Notes: a model not told the origin generated them from the letters alone. A stretch of 19,212 bases of DNA from an uncultured Collinsella sp. (GCA_900542125.1 UQMO01000045.1:1-19212), one strand, 5' to 3'; positions 7,597-16,666 are shown, numbered from the stretch's first letter. Made by a program: numbers and translations.

Positions 7597-7688
7597 ACCT
7601 ACTCATTGGGGACAGACTTAAATGACCAGTCGTTGGAGACGTTCTTAGTTTAAGGCTGGTCATTTATGTCTGTCCCCAATGAGTAGGT
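7597..7688. repeat. Long inverted repeat element C
   Basis: The 33-base arms at 7597-7629 and 7656-7688 are complementary at 32 of 33 positions around a 26-base loop. The arm contains ATTGGGGACAGACTTAAATG. It occupies the intergenic space between the divergent gltX and metK promoters. A perfect arm match of this length points to a recent mobile or actively maintained hairpin, not an ordinary terminator. There is no T-run on either side. Confidence 0.9.
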
Positions 7689-7720
7689 GCGGAAAGGGTG
7701 TGAATGTTTGATTTACGCGC

Positions 7721-7726
7721 TATGAT
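7721..7726 (+). promoter_or_regulatory. Likely metK promoter -10 box
   Basis: TATGAT matches the -10 consensus at five of six bases and lies 68 bases before the metK start. No convincing -35 is present at 16-18 bases spacing (GTGTGA is the nearest), so it may depend on an activator or another sigma factor. Transcription would start near 7733, giving a leader of about 60 nucleotides. Confidence 0.45.
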
Positions 7727-7744
7727 GTGCCCTTGCATAGAGAG

Positions 7745-7781
7745 CCCGGCGGAATGGTAACGGTCGCCGGGACACGTTTTT
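7745..7781 (+). promoter_or_regulatory. GC hairpin with T-run in the metK leader
   Basis: CCCGGCG (7745-7751) pairs with CGCCGGG (7765-7771) around a 13-base loop. ACACG and then TTTTT at 7777-7781 follow, immediately before the GAAAGGA ribosome-binding site at 7782-7788. It resembles an attenuator or a structure controlling ribosome access. I do not recognise a known SAM riboswitch class in it. The 5-base gap between stem and T-run makes it a poor intrinsic terminator. Confidence 0.4.
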
Positions 7782-7793
7782 GAAAGGACAATC

Positions 7794-9074
<1,281 letters not shown>

Positions 9075-9112
9075 GACGATTAGCCAGACCTGAGCAACAC
9101 AGTATTACGCAC

Positions 9113-9148
9113 AAAGAAGTACCGGCCTCCAACCGGTACTTCTTTTTT
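9113..9148 (+). terminator. Terminator downstream of metK
   Basis: AAAGAAGTACCGG (9113-9125) pairs perfectly with CCGGTACTTCTTT (9133-9145) around a 7-base loop, ending in a TTTTTT run at 9143-9148. The A/T-flanked stem could work in both directions, but only metK reads into it here. Confidence 0.9.
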
Positions 9149-9235
9149 ATTAACCAGTGGCGAAGATGAACCGATACGGAAAAGGTCACCAGCCAATGAA
9201 TTTTGCAGCATAACGACTCCAACCATGTATCCTAA

Positions 9236-9356
9236 GTTCCGAGGGCTTTGGTATTTGGTCGGTCGCGAGTTCCGCACGAGCCGGAGAGCACTTAATGTGC
9301 TCTCCGTGCGAGCAGGACTGCCCGAGCAGGCGACCAAATACCAAAGCCCTCGGAAC
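9236..9356. repeat. Structured palindromic element family B, copy 2
   Basis: The outer arms at 9236-9261 and 9331-9356 are perfectly complementary over 26 bases. The core at 9268-9320 matches 2840-2892 of copy 1 at 51 of 53 positions. The two changes, 9284 and 9304, face each other in the inner stem (A-T in copy 1, G-C here). The arms differ from copy 1 except for a related AGGGCTT(A/T)GGT stretch. It lies between the metK terminator and the serine dehydratase start, ending 55 bases before that ATG, so it may be in that gene's leader. The remaining gap sequence (9149-9235) shows only a weak promoter-like pair, TTGCAG at 9203 and TATCCT at 9228. Confidence 0.9.
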
Positions 9357-9411
9357 GGCGGGACAGAGTATGCCCCGCCCCTCGGGACGACGGGATAGAA
9401 CAGGAGCGCAT

Positions 9412-11019
9412 ATGGCAGGCAAGCCGCAAACACTAGCTACGACCTCGGCATTCGAGATCTTGGGGCCCGTCATGGTCGGTCCCAGCTCATCGCACACCGC
9501 CGGCGCCCTGCGATGCGCCCAGGTGGCCGCAAGTCTGCTCGAGGGCCGCATCACCAAGGTCACCTTTGGCCTGTGGAACTCCTTCGCCCACACCTACCGC
9601 GGCCACGGCACCGACCGCGCGCTCGTCGCAGGCATCCTGGGCCTCGACACCGACGACGAGAACATCAAGCAGGCCTTCGACCTCGCACGCGAGCAGGGCC
9701 TCGAATATCACTTTGACATCAAGGGCGACGACGCCTCCATCCACCCCAACACCGTCGACATCGACATGGTCGACGACACGGGCGCCACGGCACAGGTTCG
9801 CGGCGAGAGCCTGGGCGGTGGCAAAATGCGCATCAGCCGCATTAACGGCGTCGGCGTCGACATCTCGGGTATGTATTCCACGCTCTTCGTGGCGCACAAG
9901 GACGTTCCCGGCGTGCTCGCCGCGCTCACCAACCTGCTCGCCTACGCCCACGTGAACATCGCCTTCTGCCGCACCTACCGCACCGAAGTGGGCGGCCAGG
10001 CCTACTCCGTATTTGAGACCGACGGCACGCCCGACGACACCGTCGTCCCCATGCTGCGCAAGCTCGACAATGTCGATTACGCAACGTTTATCGAGCTCCC
10101 CGGTTCTGCCTCGTCGCTCTCCCCCGGCGTCTCGGCCAAGGAAATCTTCGACGACGGCGAGCAGCTGCTCGATGCGTGCGAGGAACTGGGGCTCAGCATC
10201 GGCGCCGTCATGGCCGTGCGCGAGGCGCGTCTGACCGGCGAGGCCCACGCCGTCGCCGCCATGCGCCGCGTGCTCGACGTCATGCGCGAGGAGACCACGG
10301 CCCCCCTCGCCAATCCGCAGCGCTCGCTCGGTGGGCTAATCGGCGGCGAGGCCAAACTCGTCGATGCCACCAGCCGCAACGATTTGAGTGCAAGCCTGAT
10401 GGGCGTCGTCCAGACCGACGCCGTGGCCCGCGCGATGGCCGTGCTCGAGCGCTCCGCCACGATGGGTGTGATCGTCGCAGCTCCGACGGCAGGATCCGCG
10501 GGTGTTGTGCCCGGCTGCGTGCTGGCGCTCGCCGATCACCTTCAGCTCGACGACGAGCAACTCATGGACGCGCTCTACTGCGCAGCCGCCATCGGCCTCA
10601 ACCTCACCACAAGCGCCTGCGTTGCCGGCGCCGAGGGCGGCTGCCAAGCCGAGGTCGGATGCGCCGCCGCCATGGCAGCCGCCGCGCTGGTGCAGATGCT
10701 CGGCGGCACGCCCGAGCAGGCGCTTGACGCCAGTTCCATCGCGCTGAGTAACCTACTGGGCCTCGTTTGTGACCCCGTCGGTGGCCTCGTGGAGGTGCCC
10801 TGCCAAAACCGCAACGCCATCGGCGTGGCAGCGGCCTTTAGCTCGGCACAACTCGCCCTCGCAGGCATTAAGAGCCTGGTGCCGTTTGACCAGATGGCAC
10901 ATGTCATGCTCTCGGTGGGTCACGCGTTGCCGGCCACGCTGCGCGAGACGGCAAAGGGCGGCATCGCGCAGGCTCCGGCCGCACTTTCGGCCTGTGCAAA
11001 ATGCGGTGTGTGCGGATAG
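9412..11019 (+). CDS. sdaA: L-serine dehydratase, iron-sulfur type, fused beta-alpha chain
   Basis: Converts L-serine to pyruvate and ammonia using an oxygen-labile [4Fe-4S] cluster, a common amino-acid fermentation step in anaerobes. In this 535-residue protein the beta domain comes first, with GPSSSHTAGA (about 22-31), then an ACT-like regulatory stretch (DVPGVLAALTNLLAYAHVNI). The alpha catalytic domain follows, with APTAGSAG and cluster cysteines in SACVAGAEGGCQAEVGC. The chain ends in a cysteine cluster, CAKCGVCG. Beta and alpha are separate subunits in Bacillus, so this is a natural fusion. I chose the ATG at 9412 because AGGAG lies 6 bases upstream and homology starts there; the longer upstream frame only runs through the family B element. 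A terminator follows directly. Confidence 0.93.
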   Translation: MAGKPQTLATTSAFEILGPVMVGPSSSHTAGALRCAQVAASLLEGRITKVTFGLWNSFAHTYRGHGTDRALVAGILGLDTDDENIKQAFDLAREQGLEYHFDIKGDDASIHPNTVDIDMVDDTGATAQVRGESLGGGKMRISRINGVGVDISGMYSTLFVAHKDVPGVLAALTNLLAYAHVNIAFCRTYRTEVGGQAYSVFETDGTPDDTVVPMLRKLDNVDYATFIELPGSASSLSPGVSAKEIFDDGEQLLDACEELGLSIGAVMAVREARLTGEAHAVAAMRRVLDVMREETTAPLANPQRSLGGLIGGEAKLVDATSRNDLSASLMGVVQTDAVARAMAVLERSATMGVIVAAPTAGSAGVVPGCVLALADHLQLDDEQLMDALYCAAAIGLNLTTSACVAGAEGGCQAEVGCAAAMAAAALVQMLGGTPEQALDASSIALSNLLGLVCDPVGGLVEVPCQNRNAIGVAAAFSSAQLALAGIKSLVPFDQMAHVMLSVGHALPATLRETAKGGIAQAPAALSACAKCGVCG

Positions 11020-11037
11020 CGGCAAAGAACGACTCAA

Positions 11038-11064
11038 AGGTGGGACAAATGTCCCACCTCTTTT
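11038..11064 (+). terminator. Terminator downstream of L-serine dehydratase
   Basis: AGGTGGGAC (11038-11046) pairs perfectly with GTCCCACCT (11051-11059) around a four-base loop, followed by CTTTT. It sits 19 bases past the stop codon. Confidence 0.85.
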
Positions 11065-11105
11065 GAATGCCACCGTTTCCGTACCACAAACAGCAGGGCA
11101 ATCGC

Positions 11106-11111
11106 TATAAT
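11106..11111 (+). promoter_or_regulatory. Likely promoter -10 box for the L,D-transpeptidase
   Basis: A perfect TATAAT lies 58 bases before the preferred start codon, after the preceding terminator. The facing -35 region (ACCACA at 11083-11088, 17-base spacing) matches only at its last three bases. Confidence 0.6.
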
Positions 11112-11168
11112 GCAAGCCCAGTAAAAACACGATGAACCGCAAGGCGAAAATCGAAGGATATGCATACG

Positions 11169-12902
11169 ATGTCGCAAAACGATCGAACTCAACTGATTCC
11201 CGATCCGCAGCAGCCGAGCAGGCACACCGGCAGCGTTCAGTCGCCGCGTCCTATCGCGCCGAGCCACGGTCAGCAGCGTAGTGCAGCAAACGCTTCCCAA
11301 CACCCGAACCAACAGCGACAGCAGCGTCAACAACGTCAGCAGCGCCGGGCAAACGGCAATGCGCCCAAGCAGCCCCCCACGCACGCTCGAGGCGATCGCG
11401 GCCCCGCGCGCAAACCCGCCGAGAACAATAAGTCGGGCAAAAAGACGACGCTCTTTGTCGTCCTGGGCCTAATCGTCATTGTCTATATCGTAGGCGTCGT
11501 AGCGTTTTCGCAGGTAGCCTACCCCAACACCACCATCGCCGGCGTCGACGTCTCGTTCTCCAACGCTTCGTCTGCCGCCACCAAGGTCAATTCGGCATGG
11601 AAGCACTATAAGCTCGCCGTGACAGGCGATGACTTTAGCTGGACCTATCAGCCCGAGTCCGATGAGCCCATCGTCGACGGCGAAGCTGCCGCAAAAGAAA
11701 TCATCAGCCACAACGAAGCCTTTATATGGCCGGTCCGTCTTGTGGAATCCTTAAGCGGCAAAACCAAAACAACCGCTACCTCCAACGAAGTCGATCTTGA
11801 TCAAGACGTCGACCTGTCCATGCTTTCCGACACCTTTGACCAAAAGAAGTTTGAGAAGGATCTGGGCGCCGCCATCGACGAGTTTAACGAGGGGCGTTCG
11901 GGCACGTTCGAGGCCAATAGCTCCTATGACGAGCAAGCGGGCAAGTTTACCGTCGAGAAGGCGCGCTCCAACGAAAAACTCAACCGCGAGCATGTCATCA
12001 AGTATGCCGAGCTCGAGCTTGCCTCACTGGCCGAGTCCGTAGATCTTTCCATGCTCGGCAACGATGCCTATGAGCCACTCAATGGAACGCTGACAGATGA
12101 TCAGATTCAGGCCGCATGCGATGCCGCCAACAACTTCCTGGGCGTCAACGTGACCCTCAAGCTCAACGGCGAGGATGCCGGCAAGGTTGATGGCAGCTCC
12201 GTGTTGCAGTGGATCAGCTTTGCCGATCCCGCCAACCCCACGCTCGATACTTCGCAGATCAGTAGCTGGGCAGCCAAGCTCGCCAACGGCTTTAATACCG
12301 TGGGCTCCTCTCGCTGGTGGACGCGCGCCGATGGCAAGCAGTGCGCCGTCGAAGGCGGCGACTTTGGTTGGTCCATCGACAGCAGCTCGCTCGCCAAGCA
12401 GGTCGAGGACGCCATTAACAACAAGCAGGCCGGCGAGATCGAGATCAAGTACTCCCAGAAGGCCGACACCTTTACCGCAAAGGGAGAGCCCGACTGGAAG
12501 GCGTATATCGACGTCGACCTGTCCGAGCAGCACGCGCGCTACTATGACGAGAGCGGAAATATCGTTTGGGAGGCCAACTTTATCTCGGGCAAGCCGGGCG
12601 AGGACGCCACGCCCGAGGGCGTCTGGCAGATCAACAGCAACGACGGCGGCAGTACCCTGATCGGAGCCAAGGACCCCGAGACCGGTAAGCCCAAATACGA
12701 AAGCCCGGTGAGCTACTGGATGCCGTTCGAGGGCAATATGATCGGCTTCCACGATGCCACCTGGCAAAACGACAAGAGCTTCGATAACGCCGAGTCGTAC
12801 AAGTGGTGCGGCAGCCACGGTTGCATCAACCTGCGCCTGGCAGACGCCAAGGCACTTCACGACTGCATCAAAGTCGGCCTGTGCGTGGTTGTCCACTCGT
12901 AG
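11169..12902 (+). CDS. Membrane-anchored L,D-transpeptidase (YkuD domain)
   Basis: Predicted peptidoglycan cross-linking enzyme forming 3-3 links outside the cytoplasmic membrane. The 577-residue chain has a disordered, basic, Gln/Arg-rich cytoplasmic tail (1-92, with repeated QQR units at about 48-60) and one membrane segment (about 93-115, TLFVVLGLIVIVYIVGVVAF). An extracellular region of PG_binding_4-like repeats follows (about 118-430), then a C-terminal YkuD catalytic domain (about 450-577). The catalytic signature SHGCIN is present with Cys552 and His549, as is the upstream IGFHDA histidine. I prefer the ATG at 11169 because AAGGA lies about 10 bases upstream; the ATG at 11160 would leave only 1 base of spacing. 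Such enzymes give beta-lactam tolerance in some species. It stands alone between its own promoter and the transporter operon. Confidence 0.9.
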   Translation: MSQNDRTQLIPDPQQPSRHTGSVQSPRPIAPSHGQQRSAANASQHPNQQRQQRQQRQQRRANGNAPKQPPTHARGDRGPARKPAENNKSGKKTTLFVVLGLIVIVYIVGVVAFSQVAYPNTTIAGVDVSFSNASSAATKVNSAWKHYKLAVTGDDFSWTYQPESDEPIVDGEAAAKEIISHNEAFIWPVRLVESLSGKTKTTATSNEVDLDQDVDLSMLSDTFDQKKFEKDLGAAIDEFNEGRSGTFEANSSYDEQAGKFTVEKARSNEKLNREHVIKYAELELASLAESVDLSMLGNDAYEPLNGTLTDDQIQAACDAANNFLGVNVTLKLNGEDAGKVDGSSVLQWISFADPANPTLDTSQISSWAAKLANGFNTVGSSRWWTRADGKQCAVEGGDFGWSIDSSSLAKQVEDAINNKQAGEIEIKYSQKADTFTAKGEPDWKAYIDVDLSEQHARYYDESGNIVWEANFISGKPGEDATPEGVWQINSNDGGSTLIGAKDPETGKPKYESPVSYWMPFEGNMIGFHDATWQNDKSFDNAESYKWCGSHGCINLRLADAKALHDCIKVGLCVVVHS

Positions 12903-12970
12903 TGCAACGCGCGCATTCCTACAACGTGGAACCGCTGCGACCAATCTAACAGTTCCGAAAGAAACCGTCC

Positions 12971-13004
12971 TATGCGCCCGCCCCAACCGGTGGGCGCATA
13001 TAAT
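12971..13004 (+). promoter_or_regulatory. Hairpin overlapping a TATAAT box upstream of the transporter operon
   Basis: TATGCGCCCGCC (12971-12982) pairs with GGTGGGCGCATA (12989-13000) around a 6-base loop. A perfect TATAAT at 12999-13004 begins within the last bases of the right arm. With an AAAGGAG site 5 bases before the adaptor ATG at 13035, this would give a leader of roughly 25 bases. No -35 is visible, since the GC stem occupies that position. It could be a promoter whose upstream half is an operator-like palindrome, or a weak terminator for the preceding gene without a T-run. Confidence 0.45.
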
Positions 13005-13034
13005 TATCGAGGTTCTTTCTATAAAGGAGACGCT

Positions 13035-14471
13035 ATGCCGAATGTCCCCACCATTACCCCGGGCCCGGATGATACCGAGCACACGCCCGAAGGTGCCACC
13101 GAAACGATTCCTCTGATTACAAACGTGCATGCCGATAAGCAGAACGGACGCGCGAACGATGCGGCCGAGATTTCCGATGAAGAGGCATACGCCAAGCTCA
13201 AGGCAAAACGTGCCGAACGTCGGCGCAAAAAGCTGATTCGACGCGGTATTGCCGCCGGCGTCGTGGGTGCCATCGCGCTCATTGCCATTGTCGCAACCCT
13301 GGTTATCAATGCGCAGCCACAGGGCGCTAGCGAGCCTGTGACCGACATGGTGACCGAGGGCACGTTTACCACAACGGTCGAGGCGAAAGGCCAGCTCAAA
13401 CCCATTTCGTCCTCAGTGGTCTCCCCTTCTGTCGACGGCACGGTCGATTCGATCAACGTTCAGCCGGGCCAATCCGTTAACGAGGGCGACGTGCTTATGA
13501 CCATTAAAAACGACGAGCTCGATCGCAACGTTGCCGAGGCGCAGCGTGCAGTTGCAGCCGCCCAGGAAGACCTCACCAACGCGCAGAAAGCCGCCGCTGC
13601 CGCGCAGGCCACCCCAACGACGGACGATGATGGAGCTTCCGCAGCAGCTGGCATCACCGCCGCATCAGCGGACACAAACGCCGTATCGGCCGCGCAGCGC
13701 AGCCTCGCATCGGCCCAGGCAAACCTCGATCAGGCGAACGCCAAGGCAGCCAGCCGTACGGTCACGGCCCCGAGCTCGGGTAGCATCGTGGAGCTCAACG
13801 CCAAGGTGGGCGCCACGGTAACAGGCGGCATGATCATGGGCGAAAGCGATACGAGCGGCGGCAAGCAGTGCATGCAAATCGCCGACCTATCCAAGATGAA
13901 GGTGACCGTGCAGGTAGGCGAAAAGGACATCGCCAAGATCGCCGTTGGGCAGAGCGCCAACGTCACGTATCCTGCGTTTCCCGATATCGTGAGCCAGGGC
14001 ACCGTCACGGCTATCGCATCGGTGGCAAACTCCGACGCCGCCAACGGTGGCGGCGGCAGCGTAACCTTTAACGTCGACATTCTCATTGAGGCGCCCGACG
14101 CGCGCCTGAAGCCGGGCATGACGGCCGAGGTATCGGTGGTGACCGAGCAGCTCGACGACGTGGTGATGGTGCCGACGATGGCGCTCATGACCGAAGACGG
14201 CGAACATTATTACGTCAACGTGGCGACCGATGACGAGGGCAAGCAAACCCGTCGCGTGAAGGTGACTGTCGTGACGCAAAACGACAACGAAGCCGTAGTC
14301 GGCAAGACACAGGTCAAGCGCGACGACCAGGGCAACGAGATCAACCCCAACGTGCCGGTTACCAAGCTGCGCGATGGCGACACCCTCGTCATGGACACCG
14401 GAGCGGACGCAACGGCTGACGGCGGCTACGGCGCGGATTCGGGCAGTATGTCTGCCGACGAGGGCATGTAA
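13035..14471 (+). CDS. ABC-transporter adaptor protein, MacA/YknX/HlyD type
   Basis: Membrane-fusion adaptor for a MacB-type exporter. The 478-residue chain has a charged cytoplasmic N-terminus (1-74, ending KRAERRRKKLIRRG), one membrane segment (about 75-97) and an extracellular part. That part contains two half-lipoyl motifs (VDGTVDSINVQPGQSVNEGDVL and TVTAPSSGSIVELNAKVGATV), given here only as recognisable landmarks. They flank an Ala/Gln-rich coiled-coil hairpin, and beta-barrel domains follow. The C-terminus is a Gly/Asp/Ser-rich acidic tail. Most single-membrane homologues are YknX-like, with no outer-membrane channel partner. Its TAA stop shares one base with the ATPase ATG. The start is set by AAAGGAG at 5 bases spacing. 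The substrate cannot be read from sequence; peptides, toxins or lipid-like compounds are all possible. Confidence 0.9.
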   Translation: MPNVPTITPGPDDTEHTPEGATETIPLITNVHADKQNGRANDAAEISDEEAYAKLKAKRAERRRKKLIRRGIAAGVVGAIALIAIVATLVINAQPQGASEPVTDMVTEGTFTTTVEAKGQLKPISSSVVSPSVDGTVDSINVQPGQSVNEGDVLMTIKNDELDRNVAEAQRAVAAAQEDLTNAQKAAAAAQATPTTDDDGASAAAGITAASADTNAVSAAQRSLASAQANLDQANAKAASRTVTAPSSGSIVELNAKVGATVTGGMIMGESDTSGGKQCMQIADLSKMKVTVQVGEKDIAKIAVGQSANVTYPAFPDIVSQGTVTAIASVANSDAANGGGGSVTFNVDILIEAPDARLKPGMTAEVSVVTEQLDDVVMVPTMALMTEDGEHYYVNVATDDEGKQTRRVKVTVVTQNDNEAVVGKTQVKRDDQGNEINPNVPVTKLRDGDTLVMDTGADATADGGYGADSGSMSADEGM

Positions 14472-15244
14472 TGCGTCCCGTTATCGACATCCGCAACGTG
14501 CACCGCATCTTTGAGAGCGAGGCGGGGTGCGCCCACATCCTGCACAACGTAAGCCTGGCGGTAAATCCCGGCGAATTCGTCGCTATCACCGGCCCCTCGG
14601 GCTCGGGCAAGTCAACGCTCATGAACATCCTAGGCTGCCTGGATAAGCCGACGGCGGGCGGCTACTACCTGCAAGGGCTCAACGTGGCCGAGCTTGACGA
14701 TGACGAGCTCACCGAAGTTCGCGCCCTGAGCATTGGCTTTGTCTTTCAGAGCTTCAACCTGCTGCCGCGCCTGTCGGTTATCGAAAATGTGATGCTGCCG
14801 CTGGCCTACACCAATGTGCCCCGTAGCCAGCGCGAAATGCGCGCCGTGCACGCGCTGCAGGCTGTCACGCTGCCCGTCGACCACTGGGACCACCGCATAT
14901 CCGAGCTCTCGGGCGGCCAGATGCAGCGCGTCGCAATCGCGCGCGCCCTCGTCAATGACCCGCCCATCATTCTGGCCGACGAGCCGACGGGAAACCTGGA
15001 CTCCGCTACCGGAGCGCTTGTGATGGAAACCTTCCATAAGCTCCAGAAGCGCGGCAAAACCATCGTGCTTATCACACACGACCCCGGCATCGCCGCCGAG
15101 GCCGACCGTGCCGTGACCATCCGCGACGGTCGCATTCACGATGGCGCGTATATTCCACATGCACCGCGGACCCTGCGCAGCGCCGTGGATAGCCTGCCCA
15201 GGATTTCCGCCTCCGCCAACCCGCCGAAAGGAGAGATGGCATGA
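14471..15244 (+). CDS. ABC-transporter ATPase, MacB/LolD/YknY type
   Basis: Cytoplasmic ATP-hydrolysing subunit of the exporter. In 257 residues it shows Walker A GPSGSGKST (41-49), a Q-loop in VFQSFNLLPR (91-100), the signature LSGGQ (146-150), Walker B IILADE (166-171), a D-loop and the H-loop His203. Sequence and length fit the MacB/LolD/FtsE branch. A tail of about 30 residues beyond the usual end (IHDGAYIPHAP and after) is not part of the conserved fold. The ATG overlaps the adaptor stop by one base, and its TGA overlaps the permease ATG (ATGA), so all three genes are translationally coupled. Confidence 0.95.
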   Translation: MRPVIDIRNVHRIFESEAGCAHILHNVSLAVNPGEFVAITGPSGSGKSTLMNILGCLDKPTAGGYYLQGLNVAELDDDELTEVRALSIGFVFQSFNLLPRLSVIENVMLPLAYTNVPRSQREMRAVHALQAVTLPVDHWDHRISELSGGQMQRVAIARALVNDPPIILADEPTGNLDSATGALVMETFHKLQKRGKTIVLITHDPGIAAEADRAVTIRDGRIHDGAYIPHAPRTLRSAVDSLPRISASANPPKGEMA

Positions 15245-16455
15245 GCGCCCGCGATCTCATCCAGGAAGCCCTTCACTCGCTCGAAGCCAACAAGGGGCGC
15301 AGCCTGCTCACCATCCTGGGCATTGTCATCGGCATCGCCTCGGTTATCGCCATGACTTCGCTCATCGGCGGCATCCAAAACAGCCTGGTCAACAGTCTGG
15401 GCCTCAATGCGGCACGCATGGTGCAAATCTATTCGTCGCAAGAACTCACCGAGTCGGACATCGAGAAGCTTCAAAAACTGGAGCCGCAGATAGAGCAGAT
15501 CGGCATTGTCGACAGCGCGTATACCGAGTACAAGACCGGCGATAAAAGCTATACCGTCATGGCACAGGGTGTCGATAGCAACATGCTCGACGCCGTGGGG
15601 GCCAGCAAGCTCGTTGCGGGGCGCACCTATTCCCAGGCCGAGTCTCAATCAGGCTCACGCGTGGCGCTTATCAGCCGCGGCGGCGCCGATCAGCTTTACG
15701 GCAACGAGCAGGATGCGCTGGGGAAAACCATCAAGGTGTCCAACGGCGAGGTGCAGATTGTAGGCGTGATTGATGGCGGCAGCGACTCCATGGGCTCGCT
15801 TACGCTGTATATGCCACGCGAAACCATCTCCGAGTTGTTTGGCGACGAGAATCCTTCATTCCCCAGCGTGACGGCACTTGCCACCGAGGGCACGGACATG
15901 GATGAGCTCTGTAAGACCATCGAGTCCAAGGTGCGCGCGATAAAGGGCATCGCGGAGGATGATGAGTACAACAGTGTATCGGCAACATCCATGAAAAGCG
16001 CCATCGATGCACTCAACTCCTTTATGGGCGCATTCTCGCTCATCATGGGTGCTGTCGCCAGCATCTCGCTGCTTGTCGGCGGTATCGGCATTATGAATAT
16101 GATGCTCACCAACGTGACCGAGCGCATCCGCGAGATCGGTATTCGCCGTGCCCTGGGCGCCAGTCGTCGCGATATCACCGCGCAGTTTTTGGCCGAGTCT
16201 TCGGCGCTGTGCGTCACCGGCGGACTGTTGGGTGTCCTGATTGGCTATCTGCTGGCCTGGGGACTCACGTTCTTTGCCGCAAGCTCGGGCATCATGAGCG
16301 AGTTTGGAGCCACCGGGACGATCACGCCAAGCTTCTCCATTACGACAGTGTTGATCGCGTTTGCCGTATCGGTCGGCATCGGCGTAATCTTTGGCTTCTA
16401 CCCCGCTCGCCGCGCGGCAAAGCTCAACCCGGTGGAGTGCCTGCGCTACCAGTAA
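15241..16455 (+). CDS. ABC-transporter permease, MacB/YknZ type
   Basis: Membrane subunit of the exporter with the MacB fold in 404 residues. There is one N-terminal membrane helix within LLTILGIVIGIASVIAM (about residues 21-42), then a large extracellular MacB_PCD domain (about 45-255). Three C-terminal FtsX helices follow at about 260-290, 320-350 and 365-390. The cytoplasmic coupling region NVTERIREIGIRRALGA, typical of FtsX-type permeases, lies after the second helix. It starts by a 4-base ATGA overlap with the ATPase gene, preceded by GGAGAG. It is the last gene of the operon, and a family A hairpin begins 13 bases past its stop and may end the transcript. Confidence 0.94.
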   Translation: MSARDLIQEALHSLEANKGRSLLTILGIVIGIASVIAMTSLIGGIQNSLVNSLGLNAARMVQIYSSQELTESDIEKLQKLEPQIEQIGIVDSAYTEYKTGDKSYTVMAQGVDSNMLDAVGASKLVAGRTYSQAESQSGSRVALISRGGADQLYGNEQDALGKTIKVSNGEVQIVGVIDGGSDSMGSLTLYMPRETISELFGDENPSFPSVTALATEGTDMDELCKTIESKVRAIKGIAEDDEYNSVSATSMKSAIDALNSFMGAFSLIMGAVASISLLVGGIGIMNMMLTNVTERIREIGIRRALGASRRDITAQFLAESSALCVTGGLLGVLIGYLLAWGLTFFAASSGIMSEFGATGTITPSFSITTVLIAFAVSVGIGVIFGFYPARRAAKLNPVECLRYQ

Positions 16456-16467
16456 GTCACCACCAAC

Positions 16468-16536
16468 AAGTTGCGGTGAATTGGGGACTGAATATGCTAT
16501 CTAGCAGCAAAAACAGACACAATTTCACCGCAACTT
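16468..16536. repeat. Palindromic repeat family A, copy 2
   Basis: AAGTTGCGGTGAATT (16468-16482) is the inverted complement, with one extra base, of AATTTCACCGCAACTT (16521-16536). The arms match those of copy 1 at 190-259 almost base for base, and the next bases GGGGACTG resemble AAGGACTG of copy 1. The rest of the centre differs. As with copy 1, it lies immediately after the last gene of an operon. Its right edge abuts the decayed transposase fragment. Confidence 0.85.
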
Positions 16537-16545
16537 ATTGAAGGG

Positions 16546-16644
16546 CTGCTTGCGCCAGTTCCGGGCTTCGTCCTCGAGCTATTGGCGGATGACGGGCTTG
16601 TACGGGTCGAGCTTGCTCAAGGCGCTTCTCCTCGCGGGCGGGAT
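16546..16644 (-). pseudogene. Decayed IS21-family transposase (IstA) fragment
   Basis: The minus-strand frame from 16644 reads IPPARRSALSKLDPYKPVIR and then Q, a TAG stop at 16581-16579, and LEDEARNWRKQ. This resembles the N-terminal part of IS21 transposases, where KLDPYKP is usually followed by an RxWLEE-type stretch and WRKQRHTA. The stop is one base from the expected Trp codon (TGG to TAG). The homology ends at about 16546, close to the family A repeat. No second ORF, no istB and no terminal repeats are visible. The match is from memory of the family and is short, so it is only moderately sure. Confidence 0.55.
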
Positions 16645-16666
16645 GGCGCGTAGGCGCGGCGAGCGC

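Noticed and set aside
11340..11352. Short tandem Gln/Arg codon repeat in the L,D-transpeptidase tail as a regulatory repeat
   Set aside because: It encodes QQR units within a disordered cytoplasmic tail and codons vary between units, so it is a coding low-complexity stretch.
12024..13130. A 368-codon minus-strand frame spanning the L,D-transpeptidase and the transporter leader
   Set aside because: It crosses a likely promoter region and is opposite the catalytic SHGCIN domain; no recognisable protein features.
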